Assembly: GCA_020634215.1 (NCBI GenBank)
Contig: JACKCD010000019.1
Span: 36,195 to 100,194 of the forward strand
Length of the DNA stretch: 64,000 bases
Origin: Ardenticatenaceae bacterium
GTDB lineage: Bacteria; Chloroflexota; Anaerolineae; Promineifilales; Promineifilaceae
Direction of reading: 5' to 3'
Below the pieces are notes generated by a model, which was not told where the DNA came from, did not search any database, and saw only the letters and a list, made by a program, of their open reading frames with translations. Below, in pieces: positions 34,321-43,437 of this stretch. Made by a program: the position numbers and the translations under genes. Each line of letters opens with the position of its first letter. The first letter of the stretch is position 1.

Positions 34321-37300
34321 ATGAGGCAATTAATACTCTCTTGTTACAATCCTTTTCTTATGGATAGACAGGTTCACGACACAAACAACCAAATGCCGTA
34401 TGATGGCGAAGACGTTATTTCACAAATATATCTCAAGAATATTTATGATAATGTACGCTGGACGATTCTTAGCCTTCTTTGTGGTACGTTTGTTTATTTT
34501 TACCTGGCCTGGCAATTAAACGCCTGGCAGCTATATGTTGTTGGAGCCGTTTCTATTCTTGGCACCCTCATTGCTGCCATCAACTTTTTCCCTTCGCTGG
34601 TTCTTTCCCCCAATGCACGAATTAGCTCGTTGATGTTGAGCAGCGAGATCATTGTTGTTGCTGGGGTGGTGCTGCTTGAAGGGATGGGTTGGATATTGGC
34701 ATTCACCCTCATTTTGGCTTCGGGAACCATTTTGATGTTGAGTATGCGGCGGCCATCGTGGCAGTTTATTTTGCGTACAGCATTGGTGGCTCTCGTCTTA
34801 ATAGGCAGTAATTGGCTTGAATTGCCGTTTCGGCTACCCATTAGAGAGATTGCGCTTTGGCAATATATCTTTGTGATCTTGGTTGCCGTTTTTGGTATTG
34901 CTCTACTCTATAACGTCTTTTGGAACTGGCGCAACCAGTCACTGCGAACGCGCCTCATTACGACTTTTGGCTTTGTGGCAATGCTGACGATTTTAGGGGT
35001 AGCGATTTTCCTGAACCAGTCGGAGCGTGTGCTTTTGCAGACGCAAATGAGCAAGAGCCTTCAGCAGCGGGTTGGGGTGCAGGCGGCCTTTGTTTCCTCA
35101 ACGTTGCAGCGCGAGGTGGGTGTGTTGCAGTCGCTGGGAAATGAACCGGCTTTGCAAGCTGTGTTGGCAAACGGCCGTTCTTCTGAATCAGCCGCACAAA
35201 TTCTGCAAGCCATCTACGAAGCAAACGCCAGCTACCAAGCCCTTTGGCTGCTGGATGATAGCAAAGTTGTGGTGCAGGCATCGGCCCCAACGGCCGTTTT
35301 TCCCGCCCAACCCACATGGCAGCCAACCGTGAACAGCGGGCAACCCTACCTAGGCGACCTGAAATTTATAGACGACCGCTACGAATTGCTCATCGCCGTA
35401 CCCATTCATGCGTCAGGCGAAACGGCCGTTATTGGCACACTCTTATTAAGCTACAATCTGCGCCACCTGCTTGATCAAATGCGCTTGCTCGATCAAAACG
35501 CCGGTGGACAGTTGCAAATCGTAACGCCAGAAGGGGTAGTTGCGCTCAATAACCTGCTCGCCCCACCCACTCCTATTGACCTCACACCCACCCAGATCAA
35601 TCGGCTGCGGGCTGTTGATGCCTTAACCATCGAAAACAACCTGAACATTTTGGAGGTTATGAGTTTGTCGCCCGTTGTGGGGCGAACGGCCGTTAGCAAC
35701 CTCCAATGGAACATCCTCCTCACCCTAGCCGAAACCCAAGCCTTTGCCATCAGCAACGAACAAGAAAATTATAACATCCTCATAGGCATGGTTGGAGCCA
35801 TCGTCTCCATCATCATCTCCTTTTTCTTCAGCAACGCCTTTGTGCGCCCCATCTCTCGCCTAACCGAAGCCGCCATTCGCGTCACCGACGGCGATCTAAG
35901 TGCCACCGTAACCGTTGACACCAACAATGAAATTGGCGTTTTAGCCCGCGCCTTCAACACCATGACCTATCAGATTCGGGAAAACGTCAACGAACTGGAA
36001 GCCACAGTCGCCCGTCGCACCGCCGCCTTATCCCAGGCCAATGCCCAGCTAGGCAGCAGTGAATTGCGCTACCGCGCCCTGGCAACCCTTGTGGCTGATT
36101 ATGCTGGCGTTGTTGTCGCCACGGCTGACGGCACGTTTGCCATTGACTGGCTGAGCGACCAGGCCAAATGGCTGTTGAGTGACGCGGTAGATGGAGATTT
36201 ATCTCAGCTTTTGCGTAGCATTCATCCCGATGACCTGGAAGATGCTTTAGCCATGATTGACCGGGTGCAAAAAGGAGATCAAAGCTCGGTTGACCTTCGC
36301 TTTTACAACAAGCCAGACCGATTCCTGTGGCTGCGGGTTCATGCCTACGGCTTTGCTGACCCTGTGGACAGCAGCAAACAGCAAATTTATGTGGCTGCAC
36401 AAGATATTACCAGCGAGCGGCAGACGCAGGAAGCGTTGAGCCAAGCCGAGCGGCTGCGTAGTGTAGGGGTTTTGGCTGGCGGCATTGCCCATGATTTTAA
36501 TAATCTGCTGACTGGTATTTTGGGGCAGGCCTCTCTGGTGAAACTGCGGCTGCAGCAAAGGCGACCCATTGAAAAGAACATAGACAGCGTGATTAAGGCG
36601 GCAGAGCACGCCGCTGATCTGACCCAAAAGCTGTTGGCCTATGCAGGTAAGGGACGTTTTGAGCTGCGGGTGATTGATATAAACCAGCTTTTGGCCGACA
36701 ATCGCTTATTTTTGCAGACACTCATTCCGGCGCGTGTTCGCTTTGTGCTGCAGCCGGCCGCTCACGCCGCCTACATTGAAGCCGATCCGGGGCAAATTCA
36801 GCAGGTGGTCATGAACCTGATCTTGAATGCGGTAAATGCCTGTGCGGAAAATGGGGGAGAGGTGCATGTGCAAACACGGCCGTTAATTGTGACCAACACT
36901 CCGCCACCAACCATTGCCGAAACGCCGCTGAAGCCGGGCGAATATCATACCCTGATTGTGCGTGACACGGGCAAAGGGATGGATGAGACAGTTTTATCCC
37001 ACATTTTTGAGCCCTTCTTCACCACTCGTGAAAACGGCCGTGGGTTAGGGCTGTCAGCCACTCTAGGCATCATTCAGGCGCATCATGGTGGGCTGCATGT
37101 TAGCAGTACGCCCGGCGTTGGCACCACATTTTACATCTATCTGCCCGCCACCAGTGCGCCATCAGCACCAAAGCCAGAGGCTCATACAACGGCCACGGTT
37201 TCCGCTACAGCCAACACGATCTTGCTCGTTGATGATGAAGCTTGGGTGCGTGATGTGGTTGAGGATGGTTTAACTTCTTTTGGCTTTCGGGTTTTTACCG

Positions 37301-37575
37301 CCGATAATGGTCGTGAAGGTTTAATTCTGCACAAGGCGCATCGAGAGCAGCTACAGCTTGTGATTGTTGATATGCAAATGCCATTGATGAGCGGAGCAGA
37401 ATTTATTGAGCACATTCGCTATGAAGACCCTAACCTAAAGATTATTTTGTCTTCAGGCTATAGCGCGACAGATCTTGAGCCTTCGTTGTCAAATGATAGC
37501 CATATCTGGTTTTTACAAAAGCCTTACTCAGTGGAACAATTGGTTTGGGTAGTTAACCAGGTTTTGCAAGCATAA
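34321..37575 (+). CDS. Membrane hybrid histidine kinase with C-terminal receiver
   Basis: A 1084-residue membrane kinase. The N-terminus has about six hydrophobic segments, followed by a seventh and an extracytoplasmic sensory region (about 230-480, TLQREVGVLQSLGN, dCache-like), another transmembrane segment (NILIGMVGAIVSIIISFFF), HAMP (FVRPISRLTEAAIRVTDGDL), PAS (ALATLVADYAGVVVATADGT), HisKA (GGIAHDFNNLLTG, His724), HATPase_c (GLGLSATLGIIQAHHGG) and a receiver (LLVDDEAWV, Asp1017 in VIVDMQMPLMSG). It probably senses an external cue. The start could also be an ATG at 34360; neither has a clear Shine-Dalgarno. Transcription converges with the next kinase gene. Confidence 0.9.
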   Translation: MRQLILSCYNPFLMDRQVHDTNNQMPYDGEDVISQIYLKNIYDNVRWTILSLLCGTFVYFYLAWQLNAWQLYVVGAVSILGTLIAAINFFPSLVLSPNARISSLMLSSEIIVVAGVVLLEGMGWILAFTLILASGTILMLSMRRPSWQFILRTALVALVLIGSNWLELPFRLPIREIALWQYIFVILVAVFGIALLYNVFWNWRNQSLRTRLITTFGFVAMLTILGVAIFLNQSERVLLQTQMSKSLQQRVGVQAAFVSSTLQREVGVLQSLGNEPALQAVLANGRSSESAAQILQAIYEANASYQALWLLDDSKVVVQASAPTAVFPAQPTWQPTVNSGQPYLGDLKFIDDRYELLIAVPIHASGETAVIGTLLLSYNLRHLLDQMRLLDQNAGGQLQIVTPEGVVALNNLLAPPTPIDLTPTQINRLRAVDALTIENNLNILEVMSLSPVVGRTAVSNLQWNILLTLAETQAFAISNEQENYNILIGMVGAIVSIIISFFFSNAFVRPISRLTEAAIRVTDGDLSATVTVDTNNEIGVLARAFNTMTYQIRENVNELEATVARRTAALSQANAQLGSSELRYRALATLVADYAGVVVATADGTFAIDWLSDQAKWLLSDAVDGDLSQLLRSIHPDDLEDALAMIDRVQKGDQSSVDLRFYNKPDRFLWLRVHAYGFADPVDSSKQQIYVAAQDITSERQTQEALSQAERLRSVGVLAGGIAHDFNNLLTGILGQASLVKLRLQQRRPIEKNIDSVIKAAEHAADLTQKLLAYAGKGRFELRVIDINQLLADNRLFLQTLIPARVRFVLQPAAHAAYIEADPGQIQQVVMNLILNAVNACAENGGEVHVQTRPLIVTNTPPPTIAETPLKPGEYHTLIVRDTGKGMDETVLSHIFEPFFTTRENGRGLGLSATLGIIQAHHGGLHVSSTPGVGTTFYIYLPATSAPSAPKPEAHTTATVSATANTILLVDDEAWVRDVVEDGLTSFGFRVFTADNGREGLILHKAHREQLQLVIVDMQMPLMSGAEFIEHIRYEDPNLKIILSSGYSATDLEPSLSNDSHIWFLQKPYSVEQLVWVVNQVLQA

Positions 37576-37592
37576 AGGTGATAAATTTGGTA

Positions 37593-37626
37593 CGTGGTGC
37601 GTGCTCATTGTGTTTGACGCACCACG
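37593..37626. terminator. Hairpin between convergent kinase genes
   Basis: CGTGGTGCGT (37593-37602) and ACGCACCACG (37617-37626) form a perfect 10-bp stem with a 14-base loop in the 63-base space between two convergent stop codons. It is likely a terminator for one or both. Confidence 0.6.
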
Positions 37627-37638
37627 CTAAAAGCAAAT

Positions 37639-39747
37639 TTAAACGGCCGTTGGCAACGTCAAATTAAACTGTGCCCCGCCCCCCGGCGCGTCATCTACCC
37701 AAATCTGCCCCCCATGGGCTTCCACGGCCAACCGACAAAACGCTAGTCCCAGCCCCAGCCCCTTTGACGACGTTTCGTCATCCTTAATCCGCTGGAATTT
37801 TTCAAAAATCGTTTCGCGGTACCCCTTGGGAATCCCCTCTCCCTCATCGCTTACTGACAGGAAAAGCATGTTTTCCTTCTTGTCATCCCGCCGTGCCACA
37901 ATGGTGATCCGCTTGTTGTCCAGGCTGTGCTTAATGGCATTGTCTACCAAATTGACCAGTACCCGCTGAATCATATCCTCTTCAATCCGCAGATGAGGAA
38001 TGTCAGGCTCGATGTTGCTGGTAAAGACAATTTCCCGGCGTTCCAGATTGGGTGATTCAATTTCGTAAACATCCTCAATCAGCTTTTGCACCGGCACCTG
38101 CTTTAGCTCACGCACCGGGCTGCCCGCTTCCAGCCGGTCAATGTCCAGCAGTGAGCGGATGAGGGATTGCAGGTGATGACTGCTGCGCTTGGCAATATCG
38201 AGCATGGACAGGAGGCTTTCGTCGCTGTCGGCCGGCATTTGGAATTTGATGAGTTCCAGGCTGGCGATGACATTGCCCAGCGGGCTTTGCAGGTCGTGGA
38301 ACAGCATGGCCGTCAGGTCGCGGCGCATCTCTTCCAGTTCCACCTGTTTGGAAATGTCGTGGTGAATCCACTGAATCATGTCGTGGTCGCCAAAGCTGGT
38401 GCGCTTGGCGTAAATTTCCACGTGGATGGGGTGGCGATCCTTGGGTAGTGCCTGGCTGGTAAAAACGCGCACGCTGTCGCCACGTACCTGCTTGGCGGGG
38501 GGCAGGGTGGTGTCTGGCGGGTGCAGCTCGGAAATGTGCAGCCCAATCAGACTGTCGCGTGTGTAGCCAAAGAAGTTGATGGCGCGGCGGTTGGCTTCCA
38601 CAATATAGCCATCGAGGTCGGTGAGCAGAATGGGATCTACGCTGCCTTGGAAGAGGCTTTGGTAGCTGGCCTGGGCGGCCTGGGTGCGGGCAAACTGTTG
38701 GGCGTTGGCAATGGCGCTGCTGGCGATGTTGGCAAGGTTGATAAGGAGGTCGAGGTCTTCTTGGGTAAAACGGCCGTTAATCGGATTAATCGCCTGAATC
38801 GTTCCCCACACCTCTCCCTTCGACTGTACTGGCGCACATAGCATGGCTCGCGTCACCGCTCCGGTGCGTTTGTCACCCAAACGACCAAACCTCGAATCCT
38901 GGCTGGTGTCATTGACAATAAGTGGCTCGCTATGCTCCATCACCCAACCTGAAATGCCTTGGTTAGACGGCAGCCGCAGCCCCACGATCTTGTCGCTGCC
39001 CAGCCCTTCAGCCGTGCGGTAAACCAGTTCGTTGGTTTTCTTATCCACCAGCGCAATCGAAATGGCTTCGGCGTTGAGCAACTCATTCATCTGCGTCAGC
39101 AAATGCTGCATAATTTCGTTAATATCGAGCGAGGAGTTAATAACCGAGCTGGCTTCCCGCAGCAGGTTGGTAATTTGAAGCTGCCGTATGGACTTTTCGT
39201 AAAGCCGCGCGTTTTGGATGGTGCTAGCCGTCAGACTAGAAATGGCGCTCAGCAGACTGAGGTCGCTGTCATCAAACTGGCTGGTGCCCGGTTTGTGAAC
39301 GGTGATCGCTCCAATGGCCTGATTCCGCACCACAAACGGGGTACACATCACCGACAAGGATTCGACCGGGTACTTGTCGTCTGGCCGTGGCAGCCAGCGG
39401 CTGTCGTTGAGCGTATCGTGGATGACGCTTGGTTCCCGATTGCGAATGACCCAACCAGCTAGCCCATTGTGAATAATATCGCTTAGAAAAAGGGTAAATT
39501 GTTTGTTACTGTACTGGTCGTTGGCTAACCAGGCGTGCTCAACTTCTAGCTGCTCATCCACAACAATGATGCTGCCATCGCGGGCATCGAGTTGTTTGAC
39601 GGCTACCTTGAGCACACGCGGTAAGATGGTGTTGATATCCAACCCATCAGCCGCGATTTGGTTGAGCATGTCGTTGACGAGATAGAGGGTTTGCAGCCGT
39701 TCGCTGTCTTTGACTTCACTTAGGAGTTCTGGATTCATTGTTTCCAT
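37639..39747 (-). CDS. GAF-GAF-PAS sensor histidine kinase
   Basis: A 702-residue soluble kinase: GAF domain 1 (about 30-180), GAF domain 2 (about 200-355), PAS (about 362-470, SYQSLFQGSVDPILLTDLDGYI), HisKA (MLFHDLQSPLGN, His484) and HATPase_c (LVNLVDNAIKHS, VSDEGEGIPKG, SSKGLGLGLAFCRLAVEAHGG). HDLQSPL in place of the more common HELRTPL is a known variant. No transmembrane segment is visible. It ends convergent with the membrane kinase gene and has no receiver gene directly beside it. The 189 bases upstream to tsaD hold no feature that I can assign. Confidence 0.9.
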   Translation of the reverse strand: METMNPELLSEVKDSERLQTLYLVNDMLNQIAADGLDINTILPRVLKVAVKQLDARDGSIIVVDEQLEVEHAWLANDQYSNKQFTLFLSDIIHNGLAGWVIRNREPSVIHDTLNDSRWLPRPDDKYPVESLSVMCTPFVVRNQAIGAITVHKPGTSQFDDSDLSLLSAISSLTASTIQNARLYEKSIRQLQITNLLREASSVINSSLDINEIMQHLLTQMNELLNAEAISIALVDKKTNELVYRTAEGLGSDKIVGLRLPSNQGISGWVMEHSEPLIVNDTSQDSRFGRLGDKRTGAVTRAMLCAPVQSKGEVWGTIQAINPINGRFTQEDLDLLINLANIASSAIANAQQFARTQAAQASYQSLFQGSVDPILLTDLDGYIVEANRRAINFFGYTRDSLIGLHISELHPPDTTLPPAKQVRGDSVRVFTSQALPKDRHPIHVEIYAKRTSFGDHDMIQWIHHDISKQVELEEMRRDLTAMLFHDLQSPLGNVIASLELIKFQMPADSDESLLSMLDIAKRSSHHLQSLIRSLLDIDRLEAGSPVRELKQVPVQKLIEDVYEIESPNLERREIVFTSNIEPDIPHLRIEEDMIQRVLVNLVDNAIKHSLDNKRITIVARRDDKKENMLFLSVSDEGEGIPKGYRETIFEKFQRIKDDETSSKGLGLGLAFCRLAVEAHGGQIWVDDAPGGGAQFNLTLPTAV

Positions 39748-39936
39748 AGACCAAAATTAGACAATACGTATTCCACTACGATGTTGTGATGATGAAGAAT
39801 GTTTGATGATGACTCTCACGATACTGCTGCAATTGACACATCCGTTTTCTACCCGTTAATTGTGTTCTGGTCAAGCATTTGCTTTTATTAAACAGCCATT
39901 TCACCATTTTGTTCGTAAAAATAAAGATATTTCTGT

Positions 39937-40959
39937 CTAAATGAGACGTAAACTAGGAGTCACATCCAGGTTAAGGGTATCAAAACGGCCGTTTTTGAAA
40001 GCCCAATACGCGGCTGCCCCAATCATGGCCGCGTTGTCGGTGCAAAGGACGGGGGGGGGGTAGCGCACGGGCAAATCAATTTGCTGGCTCATCGCCTGGC
40101 GTAGCGCCCGGTTGGCCGACACCCCCCCCGCCAGATGAACGGCCGTTACCCCATGTTCCTGCGCCGCCTGCACCGTCTTGCTCACCAGCGACTCCACTAC
40201 GGCGGCCTGAAAGCTGGCGGCCAAATCATTCACAGGCAGACGGTTGCTTTCAAATTTTTTGGTTTGGCGCAAAACGGCCGTTTTCAGCCCGCTAAAACTA
40301 AAATTATACCCATGCTCGCTCTGCATCACGGCGCGGGGGAAGCGGTACGCCTGCGCGTTGCCCTGCGTCGCTGCCTTGTCAATGGCCGGCCCACCCGGAT
40401 ACGGCAGCCCCAGCAGCCGCCCCACTTTGTCAAACGCCTCACCCGCCGCATCATCCAGCGTCCCACCCAAATGCTCATACACCCCGTGGTCACGCATCAA
40501 ATAAAGCTCGGTATGGCCGCCGCTTACCACTAGCGTCAGCAGCGGAAATTCAATCTCCGCCGCCGCTTCCGTTAGCCACAGCGAATAGATGTGGCCTTCG
40601 ATGTGGTTGACCCCAATCAGCGGTTTGCGCCGCGCCAGCGCCAGCCCTTTGGCGGCGTTCACCCCCACCAGCAGCGATCCTACCAGCCCCGGCCCCTTCG
40701 TCACGGCAATGGCATCAAGGTCGTCATAGCCGATGTGGGCCTGCTGCATTGCCTGCCGAATGACGGCATAAATTAGCTCCACATGCTTGCGCGAAGCCAC
40801 TTCAGGAAAAACCCCGCCGTACTTAGCGTGTAAATCGGTTTGGCTGGCGATCACGTTGCTGAGCATCCGCGTACCGTTTTCAACCACGGCGGCGGCGGTT
40901 TCATCACACGATGTTTCTATCGCCAGAATGCGAATCATTTGTTTTTCGGGGGTGACCAT
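39937..40959 (-). CDS. tsaD: tRNA N6-adenosine threonylcarbamoyltransferase TsaD
   Basis: A 340-residue TsaD (Kae1/YgjD family), which transfers the threonylcarbamoyl group to A37 of ANN-decoding tRNAs. The family start is ILAIETSCDETAAAVV. Iron-binding His residues are in GVNHIEGHIYSLW; further motifs are PLLTLVVSGGHTELYLM, GEAFDKVGRLLGLPYPGGP and LAGGVSANRALR, with TDNAAMIG near the end. The start is taken as the ATG at 40959; an ATG seven codons on (40938) begins directly at MIRILAIETSCDET and may be correct. It is probably a single-gene unit. Confidence 0.96.
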   Translation of the reverse strand: MVTPEKQMIRILAIETSCDETAAAVVENGTRMLSNVIASQTDLHAKYGGVFPEVASRKHVELIYAVIRQAMQQAHIGYDDLDAIAVTKGPGLVGSLLVGVNAAKGLALARRKPLIGVNHIEGHIYSLWLTEAAAEIEFPLLTLVVSGGHTELYLMRDHGVYEHLGGTLDDAAGEAFDKVGRLLGLPYPGGPAIDKAATQGNAQAYRFPRAVMQSEHGYNFSFSGLKTAVLRQTKKFESNRLPVNDLAASFQAAVVESLVSKTVQAAQEHGVTAVHLAGGVSANRALRQAMSQQIDLPVRYPPPVLCTDNAAMIGAAAYWAFKNGRFDTLNLDVTPSLRLI

Positions 40960-41088
40960 AGGGCTAATTCTATCCTTAAGGGTGGGCTTACGTGTAAAAC
41001 AGATTACTTTTTGCTTGCAAAAGTACCCACAAAGTTCATAAAAATCTCATATAGATTTATCGAGGTTGTTTATGCTTGTTTGCAGATA

Positions 41089-41161
41089 GAGATTAGGAGA
41101 CTCGGAGATTAAGAGATTATTGGATAGCCGTAGTCTCCCAGTCTCTTAGTCTCTCAATCTC
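41089..41161. repeat. GGAGATT/GGAGACT inverted repeat overlapping the selA stop
   Basis: GAGATTAGGAGACTCGGAG on the left and CTCTTAGTCTCTCAATCTC on the right are imperfect inverted arms with a central spacer. The right arm contains the last codons and stop of selA: the repeat itself encodes the terminal GRLRD residues. Confidence 0.75.
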
Positions 41162-42540
41162 CCACACTGCTGGAGAATTGCTTGCAGCAGCGTCTCTTCC
41201 TGATTAGGCAGCACGGTGCGGGGGTCGAGGAGAAAACGGCCGTTTTGAATGCGCCCAATCACCGGTGGGTTGTTGCCGCGCAGCCGCGCAGCCAGTTCAT
41301 CCGGGTTGGGGTGGGGCAGGGCCAGCAGCGTGGTGGGCAAGCTGGTGCCAGGCAATGAGCCGCCGCCGACGGTCGAACGGCCGTTAATCACCTCACACTC
41401 AATCCCGCTCTCTGCCAGTCGGGTTGCCCATTGCTCCGCCCGTGCCGTAATGGCAGCCAGCGGTGCCGCAATCATCTGCCACACCGGAATCTGGGTCGTG
41501 GCTTGTTCCGCCGCATAATGGCGCAGCGTGGCCGCCAATGCTGCCAGACACAGCTTGTCAGCTCGCACCGCCCGCGCCAGCGGATGCCGCTTTAGCTGGG
41601 CGATCAGGTCGGCGCGGCCGCACAAAATGCCCGCCTGCGGCCCCCCCAGCAGCTTGTCGCCGCTAAACGCCACCACATCACACCCGGCTTCCAACCCCTC
41701 CGTCACCGTCGGCTCTGGCTCCAGCCCATAGGGAGCCACGTCCAGCAGCGCCCCGCTCCCCTGGTCATAGAGCAGGGGCAACTGGTGGGCGTGTGCCAGT
41801 TCGGCCAGTTCGGCCAGCGTTGGTTCGCTGGTAAAGCCGATGATTTTGTAGTTGGAGTGGTGGGCAACCAAAATGGCGGCGGTGTTGGCGCTGATGGCGT
41901 TGGCGTAGTCGCGCAGGTGGGTTTTGTTGGTGGTGCCAACTTCCACCAGCTTAGCCCCCGACTGCACCATCACGTCGGGGATGCGGAAGCCGCCGCCGAT
42001 TTCGACAAGCTGCCCCCGGCTGATGATGACTTCGCGCCCCTGGCAAAGGGTGGTGAGCATGAGCAGGACGGCGGCGGCGTTGTTGTTGACGACGAGGGAG
42101 GCGGCGGAGCCGGTAATCTGGTTGAGCAGTTGTTCGCCGTGGATGGTGCGGGAGCCGCGCTGTCCGGCTTCGGGGTCGTATTCGAGGGTGGAGTAGGTGG
42201 AAGAAACGGCCGTTATTGCCGCCACTGCCCCCTCACTCAGCGGTGCCCGCCCCAAATTGGTGTGGACAATTACCCCCGTGCCGTTGATCACCGGTCGTAA
42301 TGTGGCCCCAAACTGGTCGTCCAGCCACGCCTGCGCCAGCCCTAACAGGTCGCTGGCCGTTATGCTACCGTTCCCGCCGGACAAAATGTGCTGTCGCCGC
42401 TGGTCAAGGGTATGGCGCAACGCTTCGGTGGTCAATAAACGGCCGTATTCCCCCACCAGCCCCTCCGCTTGCAGCAGCAATTTGTCCACGCTGGGCAGGT
42501 GACGTAAAAGGGAGCGATTATTGGGGTTATCGTTGTTCAT
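41146..42540 (-). CDS. selA: L-seryl-tRNA(Sec) selenium transferase SelA
   Basis: A 464-residue PLP enzyme converting seryl-tRNA(Sec) to selenocysteinyl-tRNA(Sec) with selenophosphate. Visible features: an N-terminal RHLPSVDKLL, RPVINGTGVIVHTNLGRAPLS, RGSRTIHGEQLL, and the PLP Lys296 in AFSGDKLLGGPQAGI. Its length is normal. This implies that the organism inserts selenocysteine, yet selB, selC and selD are not in the window, so the locus is either dispersed or SelA stands alone. The C-terminal five residues come from an intergenic-type repeat. Confidence 0.95.
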   Translation of the reverse strand: MNNDNPNNRSLLRHLPSVDKLLLQAEGLVGEYGRLLTTEALRHTLDQRRQHILSGGNGSITASDLLGLAQAWLDDQFGATLRPVINGTGVIVHTNLGRAPLSEGAVAAITAVSSTYSTLEYDPEAGQRGSRTIHGEQLLNQITGSAASLVVNNNAAAVLLMLTTLCQGREVIISRGQLVEIGGGFRIPDVMVQSGAKLVEVGTTNKTHLRDYANAISANTAAILVAHHSNYKIIGFTSEPTLAELAELAHAHQLPLLYDQGSGALLDVAPYGLEPEPTVTEGLEAGCDVVAFSGDKLLGGPQAGILCGRADLIAQLKRHPLARAVRADKLCLAALAATLRHYAAEQATTQIPVWQMIAAPLAAITARAEQWATRLAESGIECEVINGRSTVGGGSLPGTSLPTTLLALPHPNPDELAARLRGNNPPVIGRIQNGRFLLDPRTVLPNQEETLLQAILQQCGRLRD

Positions 42541-42547
42541 ACGAGAG

Positions 42548-42618
42548 AGTAATCGGTAATCAGTAATCGGTAATCAGTGACCTCGTTACTGATTACCGAT
42601 TACCGATTACTGATTACT
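42548..42618. repeat. TAATCGG/TAATCAG inverted repeat supplying a stop codon
   Basis: Alternating TAATCGG and TAATCAG words form arms AGTAATCGGTAATCAG and CTGATTACCGATTACC with a short centre (GTGACCTCGTTA). The right arm contains the TAA stop of the membrane-protein gene at 42614. The same words recur at 60211-60225. Confidence 0.85.
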
Positions 42619-43090
42619 GTAGCTGTGCGGCCCGCGTGCGGACTTGCAGCAGAAATTCAAACAAAATAAAGACGACTGCTACCAAAATGACGATGGCGAT
42701 GCCGAGGGTGCGGTTCATTTGCAGCCAGGTACAGAAGGCGATCCACAGCCCCACCCACATCGCCTGCCGCAGCGTGAGCAGGAAGCCGGGGGTTTGGCTA
42801 GAGCCGCTGAACCGTTTGTTGAGGAAAAAGACAAAGGGCAGCACCAGCCCGGTGACGGCCACGAGGACGGCGGCGAGAAAGGCGAGGATGATTTCGCTGT
42901 TGGCGGCGGCCATCAGGGTGGGGGCATCAATGGTGCCTTGCGCCGTAGCCCGCACCAAATCCAGCCGCTCCACGTCAAACGGCCACCAGTTGTCCACAAT
43001 GTGGTTGAGCGACAGCAGCCCCAGCCCCAGCAGGCTGAGGCCAAACAGCAGGGAGGGGATGACGCCGAGGCGGGTGAGGAATCCTTTCAT
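42614..43090 (-). CDS. Small membrane protein of unknown function, four transmembrane segments
   Basis: A 158-residue protein with four clear hydrophobic segments (VIPSLLFGLSLLGLGLLSL; IILAFLAAVLVAVTGLVLP; AMWVGLWIAFCTWL; LGIAIVILVAVVFILFEFLL) and a charged C-terminus (QVRTRAAQLQ). I do not recognise a family. Long frames also exist on the opposite strand, but they are charged low-complexity sequence, whereas this frame gives a coherent membrane topology. It lies between selA and the ROCO gene, on the same strand as selA, separated from it by a repeat. The stop codon lies in that repeat. Confidence 0.65.
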   Translation of the reverse strand: MKGFLTRLGVIPSLLFGLSLLGLGLLSLNHIVDNWWPFDVERLDLVRATAQGTIDAPTLMAAANSEIILAFLAAVLVAVTGLVLPFVFFLNKRFSGSSQTPGFLLTLRQAMWVGLWIAFCTWLQMNRTLGIAIVILVAVVFILFEFLLQVRTRAAQLQ

Positions 43091-43112
43091 AGGGGTGATT
43101 ATACTTGAGTAG

Positions 43113-43131
43113 GGGCGTATTGCATACGCCC
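43113..43131. repeat. Short perfect hairpin
   Basis: GGGCGTAT and ATACGCCC form an 8-bp stem around TGC. It lies 23 bases upstream of the membrane-protein start and is similar to common GGGCG...CGCCC intergenic repeats. Confidence 0.7.
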
Positions 43132-43175
43132 TTATCCCTTTCCCGCAATTCTCAGTTTAGCCCACGCCTTTGGCA

Positions 43176-43340
43176 GGGGCGGGATGACCGGGGGTAAAGC
43201 TGGCAACGCCGCTGGCCTTTTCTCCCGGTCGTCTCGCCCATGTATTGTCCAAACACACCGTTTTCGGCCACCACAAGGGCGAGACGGCGCGGAGACAGCA
43301 CCATTTGTTCACCTTGCGCTTATCCGCGCCATCCCGCCCC
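43176..43340. other. Non-coding region with nested stems upstream of the ROCO gene
   Basis: Two nested perfect inverted repeats: outer GGGGCGGGATG (43176-43186) with CATCCCGCCCC (43330-43340), inner CGTCTCGCCC (43230-43239) with GGGCGAGACG (43277-43286). The 347-base gap 43091-43437 has no convincing gene. The nesting fits a structured RNA or leader, or the remnant of an inverted repeat element. Confidence 0.45.
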
Positions 43341-43437
43341 CACCCTTAGCTGGCCCTTTGAACCGGATTTTTGGGGTTGAAAGCGCGGCTACAACCTGCT
43401 AGACTGCTGCCAACCAAACCGCCAGAGGCACTGCCCG

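Noticed and set aside
37639..39747. Two facing kinase genes (34321-37575 and 37639-39747) as one two-component operon
   Set aside because: They are convergent with a terminator-like stem between them, so they are not cotranscribed.
42636..43112. Plus-strand frames opposite the small membrane protein
   Set aside because: They give charged low-complexity peptides, whereas the minus strand gives four regular transmembrane segments.
43184..43402. A 72-codon frame upstream of the ROCO gene
   Set aside because: Its composition is arbitrary and it overlaps the nested stems; no family motif or Shine-Dalgarno was seen.
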